From contig CAKZQQ010000006.1 of the NCBI GenBank assembly GCA_937141405.1, positions 62,001 to 126,000 of the forward strand: a stretch of DNA of 64,000 bases. Direction: 5' to 3'. The position numbers and the translations under genes are program-made. The stretch comes from an uncultured Campylobacterota bacterium. GTDB taxonomy: Bacteria > Campylobacterota > Campylobacteria > Campylobacterales > Sulfurovaceae. Within the stretch, counting starts at the first letter, position 1. Every line of letters starts with the position of its first letter. Positions 1 to 9,134 of this stretch are shown in pieces. Below the pieces are notes generated by a model, which did no database searches, was not told the origin of the DNA, and worked only from the letters and a program-made list of their open reading frames with translations.

Positions 1-909
1 ATTCGATATCGAGGATCGTCTGGTGGGATTATTACTCAAATCATTCAGTATCTGTTTGATATGAATAAAATAAATACATGTTTGGGTTTTAGATTTGAGG
101 GTGTAGAGCTTTTTAAGCCATATCTGCTTTACAAATATGATGATTATATACAATCTGGTTCAATCTATCATCATATTAACATTTATAACTTTTTAAAAGA
201 GAATATTAAAAACATACAACCACCACTTTTTTTAACTTGCCTGCCTTGTCAAATAGGACCAATTAGAAGATTGCTTTTAAAACATAATATTGACGCAGTT
301 ATGATAGCCCTTGTGTGCTCATCACAATTAGAGAAAGAAGCAACCTATTATTTTCTAGAAAAAAATAATATTGATATAAAAGAAGTAGAAGAGTTTAGAT
401 ATAGGGGTAACGGTTGGCCTTCAGGCATACAGTGTGTGGCAAGAGATAAAGAATATTTTTTTCATAATAACAATTCTAAGTGGATTGATATTTTCCATTC
501 CCAGATTTTTAATCTAAAAAAATGTTTTGCTTGTAAAGACACATTTGGTTTGGAGGCTGATATAAGCGTTGCGGATCCTTGGCTAAAAAGATATATAGAA
601 AATGATTCAATTGGTGCATCAATCGTTTTACCACACAGTAAGAAAGGTGGAGCGGTTATCCAGGCGATAATTAAAGATGGTCGTGTAAAACTGATAGAGT
701 TATTAAATAGTGATGAAGTAGTTTTATCACAAAAGGTTACATTGGTCCGAAAACATCTCTTTAAAAAGTATAGAATTGGAGAGAGTCTTATTATAAAAAT
801 GATAAGAACATCTTACTATAAGAAGATGTACTATAGAATAAGTACTTTACACCGAAAAATATTTTTTAAAATAATAGCTATAGCTAAAAGATTTCAAAGA
901 GAAAAATGA
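1..909 (+). CDS. FrhB/FdhB-like (coenzyme F420 hydrogenase beta-subunit family) protein, 5' partial
   Basis: The reading frame is open from base 1, so the start lies upstream and about 302 C-terminal residues are present. The first in-window residues (YRGSSGGIITQ) match the glycine-rich start of the FrhB_FdhB family. CLPCQIGPIRRLL, YRGNGWPSG and a CFACKD...ADISVADPW stretch match its Cys motifs and C-terminal domain. In polysaccharide loci these proteins commonly sit beside pyruvyl transferases, where a redox or flavin/Fe-S role is assumed but the reaction is unknown. The stop overlaps the next gene by 4 bases (ATGA), so the two are probably translationally coupled. The family call is firm; the role in glycan synthesis is inferred from context. 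Confidence 0.8.
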   Translation: MRYRGSSGGIITQIIQYLFDMNKINTCLGFRFEGVELFKPYLLYKYDDYIQSGSIYHHINIYNFLKENIKNIQPPLFLTCLPCQIGPIRRLLLKHNIDAVMIALVCSSQLEKEATYYFLEKNNIDIKEVEEFRYRGNGWPSGIQCVARDKEYFFHNNNSKWIDIFHSQIFNLKKCFACKDTFGLEADISVADPWLKRYIENDSIGASIVLPHSKKGGAVIQAIIKDGRVKLIELLNSDEVVLSQKVTLVRKHLFKKYRIGESLIIKMIRTSYYKKMYYRISTLHRKIFFKIIAIAKRFQREK

Positions 910-2117
910 TTATTACAATAATTAACCAACATACTTTAAATCATGGAGATGAAGCGGCTGCAAAAGCATTATATAAAGCCCTACATCATGATAAAATAGA
1001 AAAATTAAATATACTTCATACGATAACAGAGGCTGATTTATTCCAAGTTAAAAAATTAGTTTGTAATGATAAAAATCAAAACCATTATGCTATTTTACAG
1101 CTTAGGTTATTTGAGAAAGTAATACTAATTGCCTCTCTATTTTTCCCATATTTTTTAAGTCAAAAACTTATTCGATTAAGTAAAGCATTAAGCAAAGAGT
1201 TGGATATCATTAAATTTTCAAAGAAAATTATCAGTGCACCAGGAGGAGTCAATTTAGGTCCATATAAAGATTGGAGATATCTGTGGAGGCTATATGTTGC
1301 CATAAAGGAGAGAAAAGAGATAGCTGTATATTCTATCTCATATGGACCATTACCCGATATACCTTTTTTTCGTAAAAAAAGTCAATATGTGCTTAATGGG
1401 GTGAAATTTTTATCATTGAGAGATAAAAAAAGCCAAGAGTTTGCCAAACAGGCAAATATTGATTTTATTCCTGCAATCGATACAGCTTTCTTGTATAATG
1501 ATTATGATTCTGTCGATATTCCCTCTAAGTACCATTCATTAATCAAAAAGAATTTTATTGTCATAGTACCCAATGAGCTTTATATATGGCACCCAAATTT
1601 TAAAAATATAAAGCCAGAGATTTTGGATGATAAATATATAAAAATATTTAACTATTTTTTAGATAGAGGTTTTGATATTGTCTGTTTGCCTCAACTATTT
1701 GGTCGACAGAATGATAAAGATTATATGGCAAGAATTAAAAAACAGCTTGGGTCAGAAAATATACATATATTTAATGAACAGGACTCTTCGGATATACAAC
1801 AAGCTATTATTGCAAAATCTCAATTTGTTATTGGCGCTAGATATCATTCGATAATTTTTGCCATCAATAATAATATTCCATTTGTTTCATTGGCATATGA
1901 GCACAAAATGACTAATACCCTTGAGCTTTTAGGGTTACAAGAAAACAATATAATGATTGAAGATATGTTAGATAACGATGATTATATAGAAAAGATAGAT
2001 AATTTGTTTTCAAGGAGAGACGAAATAGCAAGAAAAGTTTGTATGGCTAGCGAAAAAGCACATAAAATAGCAACAACAACTTATGATATGTTTAAAAAGA
2101 ATTTTTTGATGAGTTAA
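906..2117 (+). CDS. Polysaccharide pyruvyl transferase family protein
   Basis: This 403-residue protein carries the family's N-terminal signature (INQHTLNHGDEAAAKAL), a central glycine-rich APGGVNLGPY segment and the C-terminal VIGARYHSIIFA...PFVSLAYEHKM block typical of CsaB/WcaK-like enzymes (PF04230). Such enzymes transfer a ketal-linked pyruvate from phosphoenolpyruvate to a sugar of a surface polysaccharide, giving an acidic residue; some members act on other acceptors. The ATG overlaps the stop of the FrhB-like gene by 4 bases. This pairing recurs in exopolysaccharide clusters. About 90 bases of AT-rich DNA with promoter-like TATATTATA runs follow, so the next gene may have its own promoter. 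Confidence 0.85.
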   Translation: MIITIINQHTLNHGDEAAAKALYKALHHDKIEKLNILHTITEADLFQVKKLVCNDKNQNHYAILQLRLFEKVILIASLFFPYFLSQKLIRLSKALSKELDIIKFSKKIISAPGGVNLGPYKDWRYLWRLYVAIKERKEIAVYSISYGPLPDIPFFRKKSQYVLNGVKFLSLRDKKSQEFAKQANIDFIPAIDTAFLYNDYDSVDIPSKYHSLIKKNFIVIVPNELYIWHPNFKNIKPEILDDKYIKIFNYFLDRGFDIVCLPQLFGRQNDKDYMARIKKQLGSENIHIFNEQDSSDIQQAIIAKSQFVIGARYHSIIFAINNNIPFVSLAYEHKMTNTLELLGLQENNIMIEDMLDNDDYIEKIDNLFSRRDEIARKVCMASEKAHKIATTTYDMFKKNFLMS

Positions 2118-2210
2118 TTTAAATTATCTATTTTGTGTTTCGTGTTTAATGTAGCACCTCTAATTCATATTTAGATATACTATATTATATATTAAATTTA
2201 CGGGAAAAAA

Positions 2211-2699
2211 ATGAGAGATAAATTATCTAATTTTATGTGTGTTGGAGTTCAAAAGGCATGCACAACAACACTACACGATATCTTCAAACAACACTCTAAG
2301 ATATTTTTACCAAAGATTAAAGAGATAAAATTTTTTCAATTGGATGAGAAATTCGATAAAGGTATAGAGTATTATAAGAATGAATTTTTTAGAGACCTAA
2401 AAGAAAAGAAAATATTAGGAGAAATAGATTCGAAGTATATGTATTTTAGAAGTAAAATGATTAATAATTTAGTGCATGGTAAGAGTTTCATTGGACGTTT
2501 TGTCGAAAGATTCATTGTCTCTAAAATATTTCAAACAAAAATAATAAGTTATATTGATTTTAAAAACGAAGAATATTTTTTATATAAAAAGTTGTCTAGT
2601 AAGCAAAAAGAGATATTAACGAATAAGTATTTCGAGAATGATATGATTAAAACTTCACAGCTTATAGGAAGAGATTTGTTGGATTGGTTGAGAGCATGA
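2211..2699 (+). pseudogene. Sulfotransferase with internal deletion (remnant)
   Basis: The frame codes for 162 residues; intact family members, such as the one at 9135-10001, have about 290. The N-terminus keeps the 5'-phosphosulfate-binding loop, but as VGVQKACTTTLHDIFKQH with Cys where Gly is expected (KAGTT). The tail (SSKQKEILTNKYFENDMI...LGRDLLDWL style) matches the family's C-terminus. After the GEIDSKYMYF segment, the whole middle with the 3'-phosphate-binding motif (LRxPxxRAYSH) is missing. The frame stays open across the join, so a shortened protein could be made, but it lacks half of the PAPS-binding site and is probably inactive as a sulfotransferase. Confidence 0.75.
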
Positions 2700-2776
2700 A
2701 TGCTAAAACCGATATATTAGTGGTTGCATGCAGCGATAAAAAAGTACTGAACAGAATAAATGATAAAAAGATTTAA
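2696..2776 (+). other. 26-codon open frame overlapping the sulfotransferase stop and the wzx start
   Basis: An ATG overlapping the stop of the sulfotransferase remnant (ATGA) opens a 26-codon frame that runs into the wzx start at 2760. It begins MNAKTDILVVACSDKK. It could be the remnant of a deleted gene or a coupling leader that carries ribosomes to the wzx start, which has no clear Shine-Dalgarno sequence. It may equally be chance. Confidence 0.2.
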
Positions 2777-4073
2777 AAACAAACTCTCAACAGATGTGCA
2801 TTTTAGTGAGCTTTTTCATGGTTCTTCCATAGCCTTCTTTATGCATCTTGTAGGATTGGTTGTTGGGTATATTTTTACACTGCTTGTTGCAAGGTGGTAT
2901 GGAGCAGATACGATGGGGTTATATACGCTCTCACTTACCTTGCTTAATATTTTTGTAACCATCGGTACTTTTGGATTTGGCAGTGCACTTGTAAAATTTA
3001 TTGCTGATTACAATTATAATGATAAGCCCTATTTGGCAAAAGAGATATATAAAAAAGTGATTATTTTTGTTATCCCCCTTGGACTATTACTCTCTCTATT
3101 ATTTTATATTTTCACAGATTATTTGGCTTTAGAAATATTTGATAATTCAAAACTGATACCATATTTTCATATTGCCGTTTTTGGGGTGCTTCCATTTATT
3201 CTTTTGACGATTAATACAGCTTTTTTTCGGGGGGTAAAAAATATTAAACTGTTTGCTTTTTTGGACAAAGTAGCGATTTTTATCTTTACTCCAATTTTGC
3301 TCGCAATAGCATATTATGGTTTAAATTTGGAGGGGATAGCAACGATAATTTCTAGAGTAATTGCTATCCTGCTTTTGTTGATTATGAGTTATGTGGCTCT
3401 TAGACGATATCATTATATATTTCGCTCGAGTGTACAGAAATTATTGAGCTATCGAGATATATTTCGTGTATCACTTCCGATGTTGCTTACAAATTCTCTT
3501 GTGCTTGTAATGAGTTGGACTGATATCATTATGCTTGGAATTTTCACAGATGAAGCAGAAGTAGGAATCTATAATGTTATCATCAAACTTGCTATGCTTG
3601 CTACTATTGCATTAATGGCAATAAATACCATTGCCGGCCCTAAATTTTCAGAACTTTATAGTCGAGAAGATGTGCAAGGGCTTAAGAAAACAGCTCAAAA
3701 TGCTACACGAATGGTATTTTATAGTTCATTACCCATAATTATAATAATTATTTTTTTTGCAAAGTATATTTTGGGTATTTTTGGTCAGGAATTCACAGTG
3801 GGGGCATATGCTCTTTGGATATTGATGACAGGACAGTTCATCAGTGTATGTAGCGGACCGGTTATGGTTTTGCTCAATATGACAGGCAAACAAATACCAT
3901 TGAATGTTGTTATGTTGGTTGCAAGTATTCTCAATGTTGTACTAAACTATTTTCTTATACCCATCTATGGTATCGAAGGAGCTGCAATTGCTACAGCCAT
4001 TTCACTTATGTTTAATAGGATTGTGCCTGTGATTTTGGTGAGAAGATATTATGGTTTTTTTATGTTTAGGTAG
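2760..4073 (+). CDS. Wzx-like polysaccharide flippase (MOP superfamily)
   Basis: This 437-residue protein is almost entirely hydrophobic, with roughly 12 predicted membrane helices. It starts with the amphipathic MIKRFKNKLSTDVHFSEL segment and the GSSIAFFMHLVGLVVGYIF helix usual for polysaccharide-biosynthesis exporters. Members move undecaprenyl-linked glycan repeat units from the cytoplasmic to the periplasmic face of the inner membrane. Here it would supply the ligase/polymerase at 6756 and possibly PglB. The start lies inside a 26-codon frame and lacks an obvious ribosome binding site. A hairpin at 4073-4105 follows immediately. Confidence 0.88.
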   Translation: MIKRFKNKLSTDVHFSELFHGSSIAFFMHLVGLVVGYIFTLLVARWYGADTMGLYTLSLTLLNIFVTIGTFGFGSALVKFIADYNYNDKPYLAKEIYKKVIIFVIPLGLLLSLLFYIFTDYLALEIFDNSKLIPYFHIAVFGVLPFILLTINTAFFRGVKNIKLFAFLDKVAIFIFTPILLAIAYYGLNLEGIATIISRVIAILLLLIMSYVALRRYHYIFRSSVQKLLSYRDIFRVSLPMLLTNSLVLVMSWTDIIMLGIFTDEAEVGIYNVIIKLAMLATIALMAINTIAGPKFSELYSREDVQGLKKTAQNATRMVFYSSLPIIIIIIFFAKYILGIFGQEFTVGAYALWILMTGQFISVCSGPVMVLLNMTGKQIPLNVVMLVASILNVVLNYFLIPIYGIEGAAIATAISLMFNRIVPVILVRRYYGFFMFR

Positions 4074-4105
4074 TCTAAAAAACAAGGGCAAAATTGTTTT
4101 TAGAC
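4073..4105 (+). terminator. Hairpin after wzx, probable terminator
   Basis: GTCTAAAAAACA (4073-4084) pairs with TGTTTTTAGAC (4095-4105) with one bulged A around a 10-base loop. It begins at the last base of the wzx stop codon. It lacks a strong 3' T-run beyond the stem's own T5, but its position and the promoter that follows at about 4126 suggest a transcription-unit boundary. Confidence 0.5.
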
Positions 4106-4125
4106 CATTTAAATGCAAAAAAAGT

Positions 4126-4131
4126 TATAAT
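4126..4131 (+). promoter_or_regulatory. -10 box of a promoter for the second glycan operon
   Basis: A perfect TATAAT sits 32 bases before the ATG at 4164, directly after the wzx hairpin. The region before it is A/T-rich with no good -35, as is usual for sigma70 promoters in Campylobacterota. It would drive the tightly packed genes from 4164 to 12193. Confidence 0.5.
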
Positions 4132-4163
4132 AAAAACAATAAATAATAAAGGTAAGTCTTTAT

Positions 4164-5069
4164 ATGTTAAAATCAAATCTTTGTATTGTTGGAGCTGCAA
4201 AAGCCGGCACGACATCCTTATATAGTTACCTTAATAATCATCCAAAGATTAATGCATCAATTATCAAAGAACCCCATTTTTTTAGCGATGACATTCGATG
4301 CAAAGACATTAGCCCAAAGCGCAAAAAGAGAACCTGTTTTAATCAAGAGAAATACTTTGCAAAAAAAATATTAACTCCAAAACATATTGCTTATATAGAG
4401 TCTCAGGATAACTATCTTAAACTTTTTGACCTTAGAGAGGATTATAGCTATTTCTTAGATGCAAGTACTGAGTATCTCCCCTCAAAGAGTACTGCAAAAA
4501 ATATTTATGGTTTTAATAAAGATGCCAAGATTATCATCTCTCTCCGACACCCTGCAGAGAGAGCATATTCGCATTTTTTGATGGATTTGAGCGGTGGAAT
4601 GCTCAAGAGTAAAGATTTTATAAAAGAGATAGAGAGACAGAGAAATAAAAAAAATAGAAATACTAATGGCAATTTGTATATAGAAAGAAGCTTGTATGCT
4701 CAGTAGATTAAGCGGTATATGGACATATTTCCAAAAGAAAATATCATGATAGTATTCCAAGGTGAGTTAAATAGGGATACTCAAAAAATTATGGACGGGA
4801 TATTTGATTTTCTAGATCTAGATTCTATCAAAGTAGATATAGAAAAAAGAGAGAATACCGGCAAGGTTCCTAAAAATTTCAGACTCAACAATTTTATGAT
4901 GAAATTTGTCTTTTTAAGAGATTTTATACCTCAAATGATAAAAGATAAAGTAAAGCTTTTATTGCAGACTTCCCAAAAACAAAAAATGAGTAGTGCCGAG
5001 AGAGAGTATATGTTGAGGTTCTTTGAAGATGATATTAAATCATTAAAAAATTGTTTAATAAGGAATTAA
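4164..5069 (+). pseudogene. Sulfotransferase interrupted by one in-frame amber codon
   Basis: Two consecutive open stretches in the same frame (4164-4706 and, after the stop, 4707-5069) together make one about 300-residue sulfotransferase. The first has the 5'-PSB loop (VGAAKAGTTSLYSYL) and 3'-PB motif (LRHPAERAYSHFLMD). The second has the family's IKRYMDIFPKENIMIVF segment and C-terminus. A single TAG at 4704-4706 follows SLYAQ, where intact homologues read on as LYxEQ(I/V)KRY. A one-base change from CAG to TAG explains it, and no frameshift is needed. The gene is probably a recent pseudogene or is rescued by suppression or readthrough; reinitiation at the ATG of 4719 could only give a C-terminal fragment. 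Confidence 0.8.
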
Positions 5070-5073
5070 GTAA

Positions 5074-6063
5074 GTGGCTCGCTTGAAAGAGAATAAAAAG
5101 GTTTATGTGGTAATCCTTAATTATAATTGTTGGAAAGATACGATTGAGTGTTTAGAGAGTGTACTTAAAAGTGATTACGATAATTATCAAATAATAGTTG
5201 TTGATAACAATTCAACAGATAATTCTTTGAGTCATATTATTAACTGGGCAGAAGGAAAACAAGGGATCAAATACACTGAAAACCTAAGCCTAGAAAGCCT
5301 GATCAAGCCACCCACTATGAAACCCTCGAAATATCTTTTCTACACAAAGGAGAAAGAGGTTGATGTAGTAAATCCATTGGTATTTATACAATCAGGAGAA
5401 AATAGAGGATTTGCTGCCGGAAATAATATTGCCTTAAAATATATTTTAGCAAACAACAATGATGGTTATATATGGTTTTTAAATCCAGATACCGTAATAG
5501 AAACACACTGTATAAGAGGTTTTGTAAATAAGATAAATAATCACAATAAAGTAATCTTAGGTAGTGTTATAAAGTATTACAAAGATCCTAGGAGAGTCTT
5601 GTTTTATGGAGGGCTTAGAGTCCATAAATTATTTCATGGAATCGAGAGAGTAGTAGATCGCCACAATATAGATAAAATAGATGCTATTTCCGGTGCATCA
5701 CTTTTTATCTCTGTCGCAAGCGTGCGACAGTTAGGTTTGCTACCTGAAGAGTATTTTATGTATTGGGAGGAGGTCCACTACTGCACGCAGGCAAAGAAGA
5801 TGGGCTATAAATTTGATATAGTAGAGCAAGAAAGTTGCTATGTTTATGACAAGACGGGTACAAATGCAAATTCAATGTACTTGAAGCAATATTTATATAT
5901 ATTGAATGGATTAAAATATTACAGATTTTTCTTTTCAAAAAGATTTTCTTTAATCTATTTTTCTTGTATATTGAAGTATATTCTAGCATTTGTAAGAAGT
6001 GATGCTAACACGAGGAAAGCGATTGGAAATGCTTTGAGAGATTATGCACTCGGAGGTAAATAA
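5074..6063 (+). CDS. Family 2 glycosyltransferase (rhamnosyltransferase-like)
   Basis: This 329-residue GT-A enzyme has the N-terminal VVILNYNCWKDTIECLESVL and the VVDNNSTDNS nucleotide-sugar-binding segment, then ENRGFAAGNNIAL and WFLNPDT as the DxD-type metal site, and EEYFMYWEEVHYCTQAKKMGY near the acceptor region. It would add one sugar to the lipid-linked repeat unit in the cytoplasm. The start is GTG at 5074, with AAGGA about 9 bases upstream and only 4 bases after the sulfotransferase stop. The sugar specificity cannot be read from the sequence. Confidence 0.88.
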   Translation: MARLKENKKVYVVILNYNCWKDTIECLESVLKSDYDNYQIIVVDNNSTDNSLSHIINWAEGKQGIKYTENLSLESLIKPPTMKPSKYLFYTKEKEVDVVNPLVFIQSGENRGFAAGNNIALKYILANNNDGYIWFLNPDTVIETHCIRGFVNKINNHNKVILGSVIKYYKDPRRVLFYGGLRVHKLFHGIERVVDRHNIDKIDAISGASLFISVASVRQLGLLPEEYFMYWEEVHYCTQAKKMGYKFDIVEQESCYVYDKTGTNANSMYLKQYLYILNGLKYYRFFFSKRFSLIYFSCILKYILAFVRSDANTRKAIGNALRDYALGGK

Positions 6064-6064
6064 A

Positions 6065-6754
6065 GTGCTAAGGAACATCATAGAATTGATAATTTCATCA
6101 ATTAAAGGTTCGGAGTATAAAATTGACAAAGAAGTCTCATTAGGATATCTGTTGTCCCTGTCAATGCAAAGATTCGTGATGTTGATAAGAGGAGGTGTTA
6201 TTTTTAAAACATTTAATCTTGTTTTTATAGGCTCAAACGTAACGATTAAAGAGAAATCAAAAATTAGATTTCAAAAAGGTTTGACGATCCAAAAAGATTG
6301 TTATATTGATGCGTTATCTAGGTTAGGTCTAAGGCTTGGTAAAAATGTGAGTTTTGCGCGAGGATGTGCGATCGAATGCACGGGGTCATTAAATCATATA
6401 GGACGCGGTTTATCTGTAGGCAATAATGTAGGTTTTAGTACAAACTGTTTTTTAGGATGTGCAGGTGGCATAGAGATTGGTGATGATACAATTATCGGAA
6501 ATTATGTAACACTTCACTCTGAAAATCATAATTATGATGACTTGAAAGTGGCTATTCGACTTCAAGGAGTTACTCGTAAAGGAATCAAGGTGGGTAAAAA
6601 TTGCTGGATAGGCGCAAAAGCCACGATACTAGATGGTGTGACGATAGAAGATGGGTGCATTATAGCGGCAGGAGCATTGGTGCAAAAAGGAACATATGAA
6701 GCCAACTGCATTTATGGTGGTATTCCGGCAAAAAAAATAGGCTCTAGATTTTAG
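6065..6754 (+). CDS. Hexapeptide-repeat O-acyltransferase (probably acetyltransferase)
   Basis: About 229 residues with left-handed beta-helix repeats (GRGLSVGNNVGFSTNCFLGCAG and on) and the catalytic His region LHSENHNYDD, ending in the ALVQKGTYEAN...YGGIPAKKIG closure typical of sugar or maltose-type acetyltransferases. It probably O-acetylates a glycan residue. I prefer the GTG at 6065 because GGAGG lies 8 bases before it and it directly follows the upstream stop; an in-frame ATG at 6044 would overlap that gene by 20 bases. The acyl group and acceptor are unknown. Confidence 0.82.
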   Translation: MLRNIIELIISSIKGSEYKIDKEVSLGYLLSLSMQRFVMLIRGGVIFKTFNLVFIGSNVTIKEKSKIRFQKGLTIQKDCYIDALSRLGLRLGKNVSFARGCAIECTGSLNHIGRGLSVGNNVGFSTNCFLGCAGGIEIGDDTIIGNYVTLHSENHNYDDLKVAIRLQGVTRKGIKVGKNCWIGAKATILDGVTIEDGCIIAAGALVQKGTYEANCIYGGIPAKKIGSRF

Positions 6755-6755
6755 G

Positions 6756-8012
6756 ATGATTTCTTTATTTCGTAATAACAACTACCTATATACACTCATT
6801 GTCTTTTTTGTGATTTTGTTTTTCGGAAAGTACCTTCACTGGAAATATCTTTCTGTACCAATTGGATTATTTGTTTTTTGTTATATGATCTATAATCGCT
6901 CTATTTTACCAAAGAGTTTAGATCTCTATGCGATACCATTAATCTTAGTTTTTCTTGGTTTATTCATGATAGATTTTGAAAACGGTACTCGGAATATATT
7001 GAGAGATATCTCCTATTATCTCAATCCCATTTTTCTATTGAGCCTCTCTTTTATAATGGCTTATAGGATTAAAAATATAGGTGAAGTTTTTCTGATAATG
7101 ATAACCTTAGGGGTTCTTTTTGCAATTATTCATATAGGGTGTATCGCATATGACCCTAGCTATCTTTTTGCAGAAAATATATTTCGCGATAAAGTGTTAA
7201 GTTCATATATCGTTCCACTTGCTTTGGCGATACTTTTGATAGATAGAAAATATGACTTTTTGAAAATAGGTAACAAGTTATTTTTTGTTTTTTTCGTAAT
7301 CCTTTTATCTTCGATGATCTTGAATTTTTCAAGAACTTTTATAGTCGTATCTTTCATCTTTCTTTTTTTTGGATTCGGTATTTTAAGAAATCGCATAAAG
7401 TTATTTATAGGATTTGCGTTGGTAACTATACTCGGATCTTTATTGATGTTTTGTGTGGTAACATATTTTCAAGATGCTCCAGAGGAAAGCATAATGCGGA
7501 AAATTGCAAAAAGTGTGCAAGAAACAATACCTCAAAATTACCATAAAAAAAAGGATATATGGCAATATTGGCGGGGCTATGAAACATATCGGGCTTACCT
7601 TGCTTTTAAAAATGATGGAGGTGTAAAGCAGAAGATATTTGGTTACGGTTTTGGTAAAAGCGCTAACCTTGGGCTTGAGATAAAACTAGGTGAAAATTGG
7701 TTTAGAAAGATTAGTGTTTTTCACAATGGTTACATAAATATTTTACTCAAAACAGGTATTCTTGGGCTCCTTCTATATCTTCTTTATTGGCTACTTATTA
7801 TCATAAGCAATTATAAATTCTTGCTATATGGAGACAATGAGCAACTTATTATAGGCTCACTTTTGATCGCTACAGCTTTTAGCTTTCTATTTATGACGCT
7901 TGTTGTTTCCGGATGGTTAAATAATAGTTCAAATGCACCGTTTTTGATGCTTATGGGAATGTTATATAATCTCAAATATCGTTTAGACATCACAAAGGAT
8001 CAATGTGGATAA
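6756..8012 (+). CDS. O-antigen ligase/polymerase family membrane protein (WaaL/Wzy-like)
   Basis: A 418-residue protein of about 10-12 membrane helices with one large periplasmic loop (about residues 235-325). The loop ends in the family motif FHNGYINILLKTGILGLLLY, where the His is characteristic of Wzy_C/WaaL enzymes. It either polymerises repeat units or ligates glycan to an acceptor such as lipid A; the sequence does not separate these. It begins 1 base after the previous stop and overlaps the next gene by 8 bases, so it is embedded in one operon. Confidence 0.8.
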   Translation: MISLFRNNNYLYTLIVFFVILFFGKYLHWKYLSVPIGLFVFCYMIYNRSILPKSLDLYAIPLILVFLGLFMIDFENGTRNILRDISYYLNPIFLLSLSFIMAYRIKNIGEVFLIMITLGVLFAIIHIGCIAYDPSYLFAENIFRDKVLSSYIVPLALAILLIDRKYDFLKIGNKLFFVFFVILLSSMILNFSRTFIVVSFIFLFFGFGILRNRIKLFIGFALVTILGSLLMFCVVTYFQDAPEESIMRKIAKSVQETIPQNYHKKKDIWQYWRGYETYRAYLAFKNDGGVKQKIFGYGFGKSANLGLEIKLGENWFRKISVFHNGYINILLKTGILGLLLYLLYWLLIIISNYKFLLYGDNEQLIIGSLLIATAFSFLFMTLVVSGWLNNSSNAPFLMLMGMLYNLKYRLDITKDQCG

Positions 8013-9105
8013 AAAAATAGTTTTCGTACATCTCCTCAATGATTATAGTGGAAGCCCCAAGGTTCTTTCGCAGGTTATAGATGTTACCAAAAAGCACAAT
8101 ATTGATTATGAACTCTTTATCGGCAATAAAAAAGGAGAAGGATTTTTATCTCTCTTCAAATCGCAGAGTTATTTTTACAAAAGATCAAACTATAGGATTT
8201 TGACACTCTTTTCTTATCTTTTTTCACAAGTTGTTCTTTTTTTTAAGATACTAAAATATAAAGATAAAGATGCATACATCTACATCAATACTATGCTTCC
8301 TTTTGGAGCTGCACTTGCAGGAAAGGTTATGGGGAAAGAGGTTATCTATCATATCCATGAGATATCGGTTACTCCAAATTTGCTCAAAGGATTTTTAAGA
8401 TTTATCATCCAAAAGACAGCTGCAAAAGTCTTTTTTGTATCTAAAGTATTTATGGAGCTGGAGCCGTTTAAAAATATCGAGCAAAGAGTGATTTATAACT
8501 CTTTACCCGATCTGTTTATGCAAGATGCAAAGCCATTTCAATACAAGTTTGATAGAGAAAAATTTAATGTACTTATGGTTTGCTCCATGAAGCGATATAA
8601 AGGAGTTTTTGAGTTTATAAAAATTGCTTCGGCTTGTAGCAAAGAGAAGCATATCAAATTTACTTTGATTTTAAATGTAAAAACAGATGATGAGATAAAC
8701 AGATATTTTGAAGAGATTAAGATCCCCGAAAACATCACTATGCTCAATGTTCAAAAAAATACTATTTTTTATTATAAGCGGGCTAATCTCTTATTGAATC
8801 TTGCAAGAGCTGATGAGTGGGTGGAGACATTCGGATTAACGATAATCGAAGCTATGGCATTTGGTATTCCTGCCATTGTTCCTCCTGTTGGCGGCCCTGC
8901 AGAGATAGTCACAGATAATCAGGAAGGCTATCAGATATCATCATACAATATCCAAGAGATTAGCCAAAAGATAATCAGCCTCTCAAAAGATAGAGAAAAA
9001 TGTATGCAATTATCGCAAGCAGCAAAAAAGAGAAGTAGTTTCTTTAGTGAAGAGAAGTTTGAAGAAGAGATATTATCGGGATTATCAGATGATTTTGGAA
9101 GATAA
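8005..9105 (+). CDS. GT4-family glycosyltransferase (GT-B fold)
   Basis: This 366-residue enzyme ends with the retaining GT4 signature EWVETFGLTIIEAMAFGIPAI followed by VGGPAEIVTD, where the ExxxxxxxE motif contacts the sugar nucleotide. The N-terminal half has the Rossmann-like KIVFVHLLNDYSGSPKVLSQ. It starts with GTG at 8005, overlapping the ligase gene by 8 bases, with AAAGGA upstream. It would act on the cytoplasmic face during repeat-unit assembly. The donor sugar is unknown. Confidence 0.87.
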   Translation: MDKKIVFVHLLNDYSGSPKVLSQVIDVTKKHNIDYELFIGNKKGEGFLSLFKSQSYFYKRSNYRILTLFSYLFSQVVLFFKILKYKDKDAYIYINTMLPFGAALAGKVMGKEVIYHIHEISVTPNLLKGFLRFIIQKTAAKVFFVSKVFMELEPFKNIEQRVIYNSLPDLFMQDAKPFQYKFDREKFNVLMVCSMKRYKGVFEFIKIASACSKEKHIKFTLILNVKTDDEINRYFEEIKIPENITMLNVQKNTIFYYKRANLLLNLARADEWVETFGLTIIEAMAFGIPAIVPPVGGPAEIVTDNQEGYQISSYNIQEISQKIISLSKDREKCMQLSQAAKKRSSFFSEEKFEEEILSGLSDDFGR

Positions 9106-9134
9106 AAAGTTTCTAAAAAAAAGGAGGAAACTTC

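Noticed and set aside
2696-2776. 26-codon frame before wzx as a functional protein
   Set aside because: It has no recognisable motif and no ribosome site of its own beyond the coupling overlap; kept only as a low-confidence feature.
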